Under the pieces are notes generated by a model. The model ran no database searches, was not told the origin of the DNA, and saw only the letters and a list, made by a program, of their open reading frames with translations. A stretch of 37,483 nucleotides of DNA from a virus. A program made the position numbers and the translations under genes. Shown piece after piece: positions 26,305 through 32,102 of this stretch (within the stretch, counting starts at the first letter, position 1; every line of letters starts with the position of its first letter). The stretch spans positions 1 through 37,483 of IMG/VR virus record IMGVR_UViG_3300034073_002379, one strand, 5' to 3'.

Positions 26305-27042
26305 CTAGTTCTTTGCGCGAAGCGGGACGACATTGGCGTCGTCCTCTGCATCCGAGGCCGCTCTGAGCTTGCGCTCGAAATCGGCCAGAGACTTTGCTTC
26401 CTTCAGCTTCCGCTGACGAGCCTGAGCTTTGCGCTGGGCTTTCGTCAGACCCATATCCGTAGGCGTTGCGAGCGCCCACAGTCCGCCGATCTTGACGACC
26501 TCGAACAAGGCGAGGAAGACGTAGACCAGTGCGGTAGGGATGGGTTCGGCTTTCATCACGGCGAGCTTGGCGTCGTCGGCATTGTCCTGCCGAGTGGTCC
26601 AGCGCGCCCGGTTCGTATCCGTATCCTCCGCGAGGAAGATGGCGAGATACTTGTCGGCCTCTTTCTGAGCGGCTTCGGCGCGGATCACGAGCGAGCCGTG
26701 ATTGGCCTCAGCTTCAAGGGATAGGGTGTGGAAAGCCCGATGGCCGCTGATGACGCACCCAGCGATAGCCAGGATAAGGATCAGCGCTCCAAGGCGGGCC
26801 TTCCAGAAGTGGTTGTTCGCCCGGTCTGCCATGATGTGGCGGAGCGCGAGGAAGGCAATCACTTCGCCGGCAAAGACAACCGTTGCGAAGGCAAGGGCTG
26901 TCCAGAAGTTCGGGAAAATCTGGGTAGCACCCCAGATGTTAAGGCCGGCCGATCCTGCCGAAGCTGTGAACACAGCAAGGGCAGTGACGCGGCGACCTGC
27001 GAAGTCTTGAAAAAGCGTGGGGGAGTTTTTATGGTTCGACAT
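26305..27042 (-). CDS. Four-helix membrane protein, unknown function
   Basis: The start at ATG 27042 follows GGAG, giving 245 residues; a longer frame from a TTG at 27174 would run through a hairpin-rich leader and is less likely. Membrane helices lie at about residues 20-40, 50-70, 85-105 and 165-190. The third ends with SGHRAF and is followed by a charged stretch of about 60 residues. Helix four has the sequence VYVFLALFEVVKIGG. A basic, helical tail rich in Lys, Arg and Glu closes the protein. The layout mirrors the 502-residue protein at 18967-20475. It has its own promoter and terminator, which fits a function expressed separately, such as exclusion, but this is a guess. Confidence 0.65.
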   Translation of the reverse strand: MSNHKNSPTLFQDFAGRRVTALAVFTASAGSAGLNIWGATQIFPNFWTALAFATVVFAGEVIAFLALRHIMADRANNHFWKARLGALILILAIAGCVISGHRAFHTLSLEAEANHGSLVIRAEAAQKEADKYLAIFLAEDTDTNRARWTTRQDNADDAKLAVMKAEPIPTALVYVFLALFEVVKIGGLWALATPTDMGLTKAQRKAQARQRKLKEAKSLADFERKLRAASDAEDDANVVPLRAKN

Positions 27043-27044
27043 GG

Positions 27045-27223
27045 TGCTATCTCCAAATAGCAGCGCTTCGTAGCGCGGTGTCCGGGCGATGTGCCGCCCG
27101 GCGCCCCATCGGGGCGGGATGAACCACCTCGCAAGGTGGGCCGTCCGGCCTCGATCTGTCGTCCAAGTTTTCAAACATCGGGTGGGCTTGGAAGTTTTCG
27201 CTCGATCCCTGCCGGGAACTTCC
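27045..27223 (-). promoter_or_regulatory. Structured leader with a run of hairpins
   Basis: Transcript from the leftward promoter would carry about 190 untranslated bases. Perfect or near-perfect stems include: 27045-27062 (TGCTAT/ATAGCA with the ribosome-binding site GGAG in the loop), 27063-27076 (GCGCT/AGCGC), 27082-27101 (CCGGGCG/CGCCCGG), 27102-27116 (CGCCCC/GGGGCG), 27124-27139 (CCACCT/AGGTGG), 27139-27150 (GGCC/GGCC) and 27190-27223 (GGAAGTT/AACTTCC). Such a chain fits a regulatory 5' leader or a separate small RNA. No named riboswitch was recognised. Confidence 0.55.
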
Positions 27224-27237
27224 TATCGACAACGAGA

Positions 27238-27266
27238 AGTATAGCGCTTTACCAACCGACAGTCAA
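27238..27266 (-). promoter_or_regulatory. Leftward sigma-70-type promoter
   Basis: TTGACT (27266-27261) and TATACT (27243-27238) are separated by exactly 17 bases; the wider -10 region reads GCTATACT, close to the alphaproteobacterial GCTANAWC form. The start site would be near 27231, giving a leader of about 190 bases. Its -35 box lies inside the palindrome at 27262-27275. Confidence 0.7.
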
Positions 27267-27275
27267 GCGCTTGAC
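27262..27275. promoter_or_regulatory. Perfect 14-bp palindrome, candidate operator
   Basis: GTCAAGCGCTTGAC is a perfect palindrome whose two halves provide the -35 boxes of promoters in both directions (TTGACT leftward and TTGACG rightward). A protein bound here would block both. The small ribbon-helix-helix-like protein at 27307 is the natural candidate. Confidence 0.6.
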
Positions 27276-27299
27276 GTGAATTATTTTGCATGGCATATC
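27271..27299 (+). promoter_or_regulatory. Rightward promoter of the 27307 regulator
   Basis: TTGACGT (27271-27277) and GGCATATC (27292-27299) are 14 bases apart and approach the Caulobacter-type consensus TTGACGS-N10-14-GCTANAWC. The start site would fall at or next to ATG 27307, so the mRNA is probably leaderless. The -10 match is partial. Confidence 0.4.
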
Positions 27300-27306
27300 T
27301 GCCGGC

Positions 27307-27480
27307 ATGGCAAAGCTATCGAAACAGCAGGCATTGCAGCAGAAGCGCCAGGCTGAGGGCTGGGGCCGTGTCAGCGCGTTCCTTGAGCCGGAGTATGTAG
27401 CAAAGGCAAAGGCGCTGGCGGACAAACATGGCACTCTGGCAGACGCGCTTCGCCATTTTCTCGACACACCTCCCCGCTAA
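27307..27480 (+). CDS. Small ribbon-helix-helix-like regulator
   Basis: A 57-residue basic protein from ATG 27307. After a Lys/Gln-rich N-terminus, the GWGRVSAFLEP segment would be the beta strand and EYVAKAKALADKHGTLADALRHFL the two helices of an Arc/ribbon-helix-helix-type dimer. A TTG at 27286 is in frame but lies within the promoter. It faces the leftward membrane protein gene across the palindromic operator, a plan seen in autoregulated phage repressors. A terminator follows at 27516. Confidence 0.55.
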   Translation: MAKLSKQQALQQKRQAEGWGRVSAFLEPEYVAKAKALADKHGTLADALRHFLDTPPR

Positions 27481-27515
27481 CCCACCCTTGCAGCTCGTCA
27501 GCCCCGAGCAGCCGG

Positions 27516-27559
27516 AAGCCCGCCCGCATTGACCCTTGGTCGCAGTGGGCGGGCTTTTT
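27516..27559 (+). terminator. Rightward Rho-independent terminator
   Basis: AAGCCCGCCC (27516-27525) pairs with GGGCGGGCTT (27547-27556), a 10-bp stem, followed by TTTTT at 27555-27559. It ends the 27307 transcript and isolates this regulator from the leftward genes beyond. Confidence 0.8.
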
Positions 27560-27561
27560 GC

Positions 27562-27726
27562 TTACAGAGTGGGGTAATTCAGCCGGGCTTGCAGCTTCCG
27601 CAATTCAGCCATTGCCCGCCATTGTTTTTGTTCATCCTGGCACTCTGCAATCATGCCAGCGGCTTCCTTTATCGCCGCCACCAGCTTGGCTTTCCGTTGG
27701 CGATCTAGGTATGCTGTAAGGTCCAT
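27562..27726 (-). CDS. Hypothetical 54-residue protein
   Basis: Read leftward from ATG 27726 with AGGAG ten bases upstream, this is a short, helical, Lys/Arg/Gln-rich protein (MDLTAYLDRQRKAKLVAAI and a LRKLQARLNYPTL end), consistent with a coiled coil. It ends three bases from the terminator T run. It is the last gene of the ten-gene leftward run; no function can be assigned. Confidence 0.6.
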   Translation of the reverse strand: MDLTAYLDRQRKAKLVAAIKEAAGMIAECQDEQKQWRAMAELRKLQARLNYPTL

Positions 27727-27769
27727 GCCGTTCTCCTGTTGTTGGCAGGATCAGGATGGCACGGGATGG

Positions 27770-28060
27770 TTAAGGCTTCCCCAACACGTCAGGCGCGGCG
27801 TAGCACATCCAGCGGTGCGCGACCGTCACCTGCGTCCGCGTCGGCTTTCGGTAACCGGCTTGTTGCGTGCCCTCTATGGCAACCAAAGCCATATCCTCCG
27901 TCGCCTCCCTCGGCACCACCACCAGCCCCTCTGCATCCATCCACTGGCGCAGGGCGAGGATGGCGGCGTCTGCCTCTTTGCCGTAATACTTCCCGTGCTC
28001 CGGGGCGCCGGTCATTTTGATGCCGATGGCTTCCGCGATCTTCTCTCTCAACCCGCTCAT
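27770..28060 (-). CDS. Hypothetical 96-residue protein
   Basis: The protein starts at ATG 28060 in ATGA overlap with the upstream gene. It begins MSGLREKIAEAIGIKMTGAP, contains an EADAAILALRQWM helix and a VVVPREATEDM stretch. The combination of an N-terminal amphipathic helix with a VVVP segment recurs in small phage ORFs of unknown function. It shows no catalytic motif. Confidence 0.6.
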   Translation of the reverse strand: MSGLREKIAEAIGIKMTGAPEHGKYYGKEADAAILALRQWMDAEGLVVVPREATEDMALVAIEGTQQAGYRKPTRTQVTVAHRWMCYAAPDVLGKP

Positions 28061-28293
28061 CCCTGCTGCTCCTTGATCACTACACGGACAACTTTATAGC
28101 CCTCCGCTCGCCACGTTTTCCATGCTGCCTTTTCTTCTTCAGTCAACCGAACCCGCTCAAGCGGCTCGTCGCCTTCGACCATGCCCCAATTCCACAGCGC
28201 GTGGGCAATGCACTGGCTTCGCCGCGCCTCGATTTCCCATGTCAGCCCCATGTATGGAGACCACATGCAATAGGCGTGTTTCTCGGTAATCAT
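28057..28293 (-). CDS. Hypothetical 78-residue protein
   Basis: Starts at ATG 28293 and overlaps both neighbours by ATGA. It is rich in Trp (five) and charged residues (MWSPYMGLTWEIEARRSQC, then RLTEEEKAAWKTWRAEGYK). The fold cannot be named. Codon use is like that of its neighbours. Confidence 0.6.
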   Translation of the reverse strand: MITEKHAYCMWSPYMGLTWEIEARRSQCIAHALWNWGMVEGDEPLERVRLTEEEKAAWKTWRAEGYKVVRVVIKEQQG

Positions 28294-28397
28294 CCCTGCT
28301 GCCCCGTCGTTTCCCGATGGATTAAAACAAAGTCTCGATTAAAACAGAGGTCAGAAGGCTCGGTCTGTATCCAGCCCCGCCGCTTGTCAGCGTCCAT
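28290..28397 (-). CDS. Possible 35-residue small protein
   Basis: From ATG 28397, with AAGGA eight bases upstream, a 35-residue frame (MDADKRRGWIQTEPSDLCF and on) ends at TGA 28290-28292, overlapping the next start (ATGA). The start is inside the previous gene's last codons. It fills what would otherwise be the only gap of about 90 bases in the run, and both ends obey the overlap pattern of the other genes. Too short to judge by composition. Confidence 0.45.
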   Translation of the reverse strand: MDADKRRGWIQTEPSDLCFNRDFVLIHRETTGQQG

Positions 28398-28569
28398 CGT
28401 TTTTGTCCTTCTGTTGGCGGGCGTTTTCGTCAGGGAACGGAGCGCCGCAATCGATACGGTGTATCAGGCTGCGTATATCGCCGTCGATTTCACCGTACCT
28501 TGCTGCCCGCAAAATTCTTAGGCAGCGTTCTCGCTCTTCCAAGATTGCGTCTGTAATTTCGCTATTCAT
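28387..28569 (-). CDS. Hypothetical 60-residue protein
   Basis: ATG 28569 is preceded by GGAGG and was preferred to an in-frame start at 28599 that overlaps more of the upstream gene. The product is helical and charged (ILEERERCLRILRAARYGEIDG) with a basic C-terminal end. Phage proteins with a leading EERERC helix are common in such operons, but their roles are not known. Confidence 0.6.
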   Translation of the reverse strand: MNSEITDAILEERERCLRILRAARYGEIDGDIRSLIHRIDCGAPFPDENARQQKDKNDGR

Positions 28570-28708
28570 CCCCGTCCTCCACTTCCTTGCTTCTCTCAAT
28601 CGCCCGCAGGCACTCGTCAGACATCGGCAAGCACCGCGCCTCTATCGGGCGAAGCTCGCGCAGCAGGGCCTCCAGGCGCTGCGTCTCGCCTCGTTGTTCA
28701 ATGTGCAT
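28562..28708 (-). CDS. Hypothetical 48-residue protein
   Basis: ATG 28708 with GGAG seven bases upstream gives 48 residues: a short helical protein (QRGETQRLEALLRELRPIEA, then a Cys-containing second helix) with an acidic end. The stop TAG lies inside the next start region. A longer frame from 28819 would run through the upstream gene and is rejected. Confidence 0.55.
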   Translation of the reverse strand: MHIEQRGETQRLEALLRELRPIEARCLPMSDECLRAIERSKEVEDGDE

Positions 28709-29051
28709 CGTCGTCTCCGAGGACTTCGCGGACGTGGACACATTCGATGCGCTCACTGTCTGCCTGATCGTCGGCAACCGATTTGGTTGGCCACGCACCA
28801 GAAAAATCGGGGTACACATTTACCCACCACTCTCTCGGCTTCTTCGGCTCCCGGTAGAGGCGGGTGATGCGGAAGGCGATGACATTGATTGTGCCGCCTT
28901 CAAGGTGGGACCATGTGACGGCGCGGGCAGGGCATACGCCAAAAAGCGTACCCGTAACGGTCATGGCTTCAATCTCCGTCTCCGGATGAACCGGACACTC
29001 GCCGCCATTCCAGCCGTACCAATAGTTCTCTTTGTCGTATGTGTCGGTCAT
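28698..29051 (-). CDS. Hypothetical 117-residue protein
   Basis: From ATG 29051 (ATGA overlap with the upstream stop). The protein begins with a Tyr/Trp-rich segment (YDKENYWYGWNGG), has CPVHPETEIE and a GVCPARAVTW pair that might bind metal, and a beta-rich centre (NVIAFRITRLYREP). The Cys/His spacing is irregular, so a zinc fold is only possible. No named domain is seen. Confidence 0.6.
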   Translation of the reverse strand: MTDTYDKENYWYGWNGGECPVHPETEIEAMTVTGTLFGVCPARAVTWSHLEGGTINVIAFRITRLYREPKKPREWWVNVYPDFSGAWPTKSVADDQADSERIECVHVREVLGDDDAH

Positions 29052-29221
29052 GCCTCAATCCCCGCGCTTTCAAGCAAAGCCTCAACAGCCTCGCCCGGTG
29101 TATCCCCGCCGCCGATTGGCGACTCGGGGCCGTCATAAGATTCGAACGTAGCAATCCAGCGCCAGCCGAGAGGCTCGGGCTTGCCGGTGTGCTGTAGGCG
29201 GATGTCTTCTATGCGGGTCAT
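29048..29221 (-). CDS. Hypothetical 57-residue protein
   Basis: ATG 29221 overlaps the preceding stop (ATGA); a longer frame from 29251 starts inside it. The protein has a Gly-rich middle (GPESPIGGGDTPGEAVEALL) and a short helical end. The GDTPGEAVEALLE pattern resembles a helix commonly seen at the end of HicB-like or small phage proteins, but the remainder is too short to assign. Confidence 0.55.
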   Translation of the reverse strand: MTRIEDIRLQHTGKPEPLGWRWIATFESYDGPESPIGGGDTPGEAVEALLESAGIEA

Positions 29222-29454
29222 CAGCGGCTCCCAAACTCGTCGCGTTCCCACTGGTCATGCCAGTCGTCGTCGCCATCGTCTTCGTCCGCAGGCGGAGCGG
29301 GGTTCAACGAAGCTGCGACGAAATCGTACTCCCCGCCGCTGTCGAGCCGAACCTTGAAGCGATCCCGCTGGCGCCAGTAGTCATTGACAACCGTACCGGC
29401 GCCCAGCCTCCCCAGAAGGACGCGCATTCCTACTTTGACCTGCTCCGGTGTCAC
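29221..29454 (-). CDS. Hypothetical 77-residue acidic protein
   Basis: I chose GTG 29454, preceded by GGAGG at a spacing of five and overlapping the upstream stop (GTGA), over a TTG at 29484. The first 50 residues (TPEQVKVGMRVLLGRLGAGTVV, then RFKVRLDSGGEYDF) look like a small beta-barrel of SH3/KOW type. The C-terminus is a run of acidic residues and Trp (DEDDGDDDWHDQW). No function is known. Confidence 0.6.
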   Translation of the reverse strand: MTPEQVKVGMRVLLGRLGAGTVVNDYWRQRDRFKVRLDSGGEYDFVAASLNPAPPADEDDGDDDWHDQWERDEFGSR

Positions 29455-29735
29455 GCCTTCCTCCACGCACAAAACACCGCCCAAGTCGCGCGCCCGGCAT
29501 CATCCAGCCAGCTTTCATCAAGCTGATCATGTGGCCAGCCGTATTCCTCGAACGCGGCTTCGATCATGTACACCGCCGCGACCGGCAGCGCGTCGCAGGC
29601 GAGTGCCAGCGCTTTGGCCTGGGCGAGGGTGAAGATGGCGTTGCAGGCCTTCGCTGCCATGCGGGCGGCGTAGCCTTCGAGGATGCAGGCGTCCTCGTAT
29701 TCTTGTTCTGAGGCGAAGCCGAGTTGGTAGGGCAT
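29451..29735 (-). CDS. Hypothetical 94-residue protein
   Basis: The first gene of the leftward run starts at ATG 29735 with GGAGAGA eight bases upstream; an extended frame to 29906 would cross the divergent promoter and the opposite regulator gene. It is helical and Ala-rich (EYEDACILEGYAARMAAKACNAI) with several Trp residues toward the C-terminus. The layout recalls small phage proteins placed first in early operons, but no family is recognised. Confidence 0.6.
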   Translation of the reverse strand: MPYQLGFASEQEYEDACILEGYAARMAAKACNAIFTLAQAKALALACDALPVAAVYMIEAAFEEYGWPHDQLDESWLDDAGRATWAVFCAWRKA

Positions 29736-29775
29736 GGGGGTCTCTCCGTTTTGATAGGCAGACCATGCCACACCT

Positions 29776-29816
29776 GTTTCACGCTTGCAACTGGAAAAAT
29801 GTGTCTTGCGCGAAAC
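29776..29816. promoter_or_regulatory. Imperfect inverted repeat, candidate operator
   Basis: GTTTCACGC (29776-29784) and GCGCGAAAC (29808-29816) are an inverted repeat with one mismatch and a 23-base centre, located between the divergent starts at 29735 and 29840. Looping or dimer binding by the Cro-like protein at 29840 is plausible. Confidence 0.4.
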
Positions 29817-29833
29817 ACCGAACACGGTATGTT
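29806..29833 (+). promoter_or_regulatory. Rightward promoter of the 29840 regulator
   Basis: TTGCGC (29806-29811) and TATGTT (29828-29833) are 16 bases apart. The -10 box ends six bases before ATG 29840, so transcription would begin at about the start codon and the mRNA would be leaderless. Match to consensus is moderate (three of six, four of six). Confidence 0.4.
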
Positions 29834-29839
29834 GCACAC

Positions 29840-30046
29840 ATGAAGAAACGCATGACACTAGACGAATGGTGCGCACAAGACCCTCGCGGTCCATCGGCGC
29901 AAGCAAAAGCGCTTGGCATCAGCCGGGCAACGCTGTGGAGGCTAAGGGGCGGCGGTCACGCTATCCTGCCGCAAACAGCGCGTCAGATTGAACTGGCCAC
30001 AGGCGGCAAGGTCCGCGCGGCTACGTTGCTTGGTGTTGACGCATGA
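29840..30046 (+). CDS. Cro/YdaS-like helix-turn-helix regulator
   Basis: A 68-residue protein starting at ATG 29840. The segment AQAKALGISRATLWRLRGGG is a clear helix-turn-helix with the second helix following SRAT, and PQTARQIELATGG completes a Cro/YdaS-type five-helix domain. The C-terminal KVRAATLLGVDA resembles the end of the protein at 32964. There is no ribosome-binding site upstream, which agrees with a leaderless start. It probably represses the leftward ten-gene run and itself. Confidence 0.7.
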   Translation: MKKRMTLDEWCAQDPRGPSAQAKALGISRATLWRLRGGGHAILPQTARQIELATGGKVRAATLLGVDA

Positions 30047-30240
30047 CCCGTCTAACAGACGACGAAGCTGCAATGCTTGAAATCATTGCCCGCGCTATGT
30101 GCGAAACAATGGGCGACGATCCAGACCCAGCTGATCCAGAAGACGGACCCGGTTGGGAAGCTTATGCCACGCACGCCTATAACGCGCTCGTGTCGTTGGA
30201 AAATGCTGGGTTTATCTTTGTGCCAGAGGTGGTGCAGTGA
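30043..30240 (+). CDS. Hypothetical 65-residue acidic protein
   Basis: The start ATG 30043 overlaps the previous stop (ATGA). The sequence is acidic, with DDEAAMLEIIARAMCE, a DDPDPADPEDGPGWE linker and a helical end. Similar small proteins sit downstream of phage regulators, often with the same DDEAA/GPGWE arrangement, but no role is assigned. Confidence 0.6.
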   Translation: MTRLTDDEAAMLEIIARAMCETMGDDPDPADPEDGPGWEAYATHAYNALVSLENAGFIFVPEVVQ

Positions 30241-30353
30241 CCCGCCGCGCCCGCCATATCCCCTCCAGACTTTTCAAGCTAACATGGTTCCCGCTTGCTA
30301 TAGCGCCGTGGGTGATTTTGGTGGTTGTTGTGAAGGATGCTTTCAATGGATAA
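30237..30353 (+). CDS. Possible 38-residue one-helix membrane peptide
   Basis: GTG 30237 overlaps the preceding stop (GTGA), and the frame runs to TAA 30351-30353. A basic N-terminus (MTRRARHIPSRLFK) is followed by a membrane helix (LAIAPWVILVVVV). The tight overlap and the basic-then-hydrophobic plan support a real small membrane peptide, but there is no independent evidence. Confidence 0.45.
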   Translation: MTRRARHIPSRLFKLTWFPLAIAPWVILVVVVKDAFNG

Positions 30354-30426
30354 CCTAGACCGCCCGTTTCAAATCCTGGCGCTCGCCTGCATCATTTGTC
30401 TGGCTGTGATTTGCCTCGCCAGTTGA
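30346..30426 (+). CDS. Possible 26-residue membrane peptide
   Basis: ATG 30346 lies 7 bases after an AAGGA site inside the end of the previous ORF and the frame ends at TGA 30424-30426. The product is MDNLDRPFQ followed by a hydrophobic run ILALACIICLAVICLA. With its neighbour it forms a pair of tiny membrane peptides; the last 35 bases overlap the opposing HNH gene. Very short, so tentative. Confidence 0.35.
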   Translation: MDNLDRPFQILALACIICLAVICLAS

Positions 30427-30793
30427 CGCTACCGTCAAAGCGTCTTGACCCCTGAAAGCCCTTGCTTGCTATCGGCTTATACGTCCCGGCTGCTTTCGCT
30501 CTGGCACGTCTGGCCTGTTGTCCGCTCCGCCCGCCCGCGCGATCCGCTTTAGCAGCGTCACGGGCTTCCTGTATGCCCTTGGCAGCATTGCATTCACGGC
30601 AGAGAAGCTGGCAATTGTCCAGCGTTGACGCGCCGCCGATTGCAACCGGGCGGACGTGATCGAAGTCCCTGCCCACCTGATTGCAATCTGGCGCCTCGCA
30701 CATGCCCGCGCTGCGCTTCAGCACTTCTGCCTTGATGGCTTTGCTGAAGGGCTTACGGGTGGGGATGTGGTCAGGGCGTCGGCTAGTCGTCAT
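30392..30793 (-). CDS. HNH endonuclease
   Basis: From ATG 30793 the product has 133 residues. It contains an HNH fold: Cys pair C32/C37, then FDHVRPVAIGG with the DH at residues 45-46, LDN at about 58-60, and a closing LLCRECN with C65/C68 as the second Cys pair. The C-terminal 60 residues are basic. It may be a homing-type nuclease, a packaging helper or a recombination nuclease; it lies in the recombination operon. The start overlaps the upstream gene by 11 bases, and a longer frame from 30856 is less likely. Confidence 0.8.
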   Translation of the reverse strand: MTTSRRPDHIPTRKPFSKAIKAEVLKRSAGMCEAPDCNQVGRDFDHVRPVAIGGASTLDNCQLLCRECNAAKGIQEARDAAKADRAGGRSGQQARRARAKAAGTYKPIASKGFQGSRRFDGSVNWRGKSQPDK

Positions 30794-31034
30794 CGCTTTG
30801 TGGCTCCCAAAGCTGACACCCCATTCCCGCCTCTGGACCCGTGACAGGTGCGTCAATTACGCGGGCCATGTCGGTCATCCAGAACGGCAAGCGCAGATCG
30901 TAATGGTCAAAGCCGCAATATCCCAGATCGCCGCCTCTTTCAGTCAGCACGGCGCTGATCTTGCGGTCTGGCACGGTCCACCGCACCTCCCAATGCTTGC
31001 AGGTTCCGCATCTGTTATGTTTGCGTTCGGTCAT
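30783..31034 (-). CDS. Cysteine-rich hypothetical protein
   Basis: An 83-residue product starting at ATG 31034, with the first Cys pair at CGTC (residues 9-12) and further cysteines at about 40 and 73. Aromatic residues are frequent (HWEVRWTVPD, RLPFWMTDM). It could be a small zinc-binding protein. It lies between the NinB and HNH genes, overlapping both. Confidence 0.6.
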   Translation of the reverse strand: MTERKHNRCGTCKHWEVRWTVPDRKISAVLTERGGDLGYCGFDHYDLRLPFWMTDMARVIDAPVTGPEAGMGCQLWEPQSDDD

Positions 31035-31416
31035 TGCTTTCCTCCTGAAACTTCACTCCATGCCGAGCCCCAAAGGCTTCCAGCAAATCAAACATGAAAG
31101 CCATTTCCTCCTTGGACAAGTCCGTAGACGAACGGCCAATAGGGACATAGCCCCCGTCCTCGTGCGGCATATACCTCTCCTTGTTCACCTCGCGCATAAA
31201 ATAGCGCTTCCAGTCCGAGGGCGGGTAGCGCTTGCCGTCTGACCAAGTGAGCTGCGTTGCTATGTCGGTCAGCATGGCGTGGAACTTGTCATTCTGCGGC
31301 AGGGACCGCTTCGGTTCCTTGATCTCCACCCTCCACCCCAAGGGAACCTTGGCCAGCCATTCGGCTACCAAGGCCCTGTCTTTTTCGGTGTAGAGTGTGC
31401 GTAGGTAGCGGGACAT
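31015..31416 (-). CDS. ninB: NinB-like recombination mediator
   Basis: The 133-residue product shows the NinB/Orf family signature: a basic N-terminal beta region, then EPKRSLPQNDKFHAMLTDIATQL and SDWKRYFMREVN, followed by the STDLSKEEMAFMFDLLEAF helix region. In lambda this protein (Orf) binds single-stranded DNA and helps the annealing protein replace host RecFOR. Its position next to the annealing protein supports this. The upstream stop overlaps its ATG. Confidence 0.8.
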   Translation of the reverse strand: MSRYLRTLYTEKDRALVAEWLAKVPLGWRVEIKEPKRSLPQNDKFHAMLTDIATQLTWSDGKRYPPSDWKRYFMREVNKERYMPHEDGGYVPIGRSSTDLSKEEMAFMFDLLEAFGARHGVKFQEESNDRTQT

Positions 31417-32102
31417 CAGCGCAGGCTTTCAATTGTCTCGACTTCCACGCCGGGGATCGTGATTGAACCTTTGGCGGCGCGGATCGCCGCATTGGCCAGC
31501 TTCTCGGCAGCGGCTTGCACGTCCGGGTGATGGCCGTAGTGAAGCACAAGGGCGGCGTAGTCGATGACCTTGGCACGGTATGACTTGACCACGCCAGCCG
31601 CACGAAAGCCCTCAGAGCCTTTTACGGTCGCAGCGACCTTGACGGATGCCTGAGCGACTTCGGCGCGCTGCTCTGCCAGCTTGGCAGCGTCAACGGCTTC
31701 CTCGCCAATCAGCGGATCGCTTGCCAGCACAGCGGCGCGGCGGGCTTCTTCCTCGGCGGCCTTGCGGGCCTTCTCAGCGGCTTCAGCGGCAAGGCGCTTC
31801 TGTTCGTTGATATGGTCCATAAGAGCTTTCGAGAGGGGCGCAGGCGCGGCGTCGGCGGCCTCCTTCAGCGGCTTGTATGTAGCATCGATCGCGCGGCCTG
31901 CTTCAAGGTGAGGGCGCTTTTCCTCGTCGCGCTTGGCGTCGATGTCCTTGGCCAGCTTCTTTGCCAGCCCGATAAGGTCACGGGCCTCGCCAGCGTTTGC
32001 ATCGGTGATGGCCGGGAATGACGCAATGCGTTCTTTCAGGCTGGCGATTTCGTCGGCAAACAGTTCGGCGGCAGACGGCGGGTTGTTGTGAAGGTTATCC
32101 AT
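31416..32102 (-). CDS. Coiled-coil protein of the recombination operon
   Basis: A 228-residue, mostly helical protein with an Ala-, Lys- and Glu-rich central coil (residues about 60-135, EKARKAAEEEARRAA) and a C-terminal segment that looks globular (AALVLHYGHHPDVQAAAEKLANAAI). Proteins of this plan stand beside single-strand annealing genes in many phages, though the function is unknown. It starts at ATG 32102, overlapping the annealing gene by eight bases. Confidence 0.65.
   Translation of the reverse strand: MDNLHNNPPSAAELFADEIASLKERIASFPAITDANAGEARDLIGLAKKLAKDIDAKRDEEKRPHLEAGRAIDATYKPLKEAADAAPAPLSKALMDHINEQKRLAAEAAEKARKAAEEEARRAAVLASDPLIGEEAVDAAKLAEQRAEVAQASVKVAATVKGSEGFRAAGVVKSYRAKVIDYAALVLHYGHHPDVQAAAEKLANAAIRAAKGSITIPGVEVETIESLR

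Noticed and set aside
27047-27232. 61-codon frame through the hairpin-rich leader
   Set aside because: No ribosome-binding site; the stretch is explained better by stems with near-perfect pairing than by coding.
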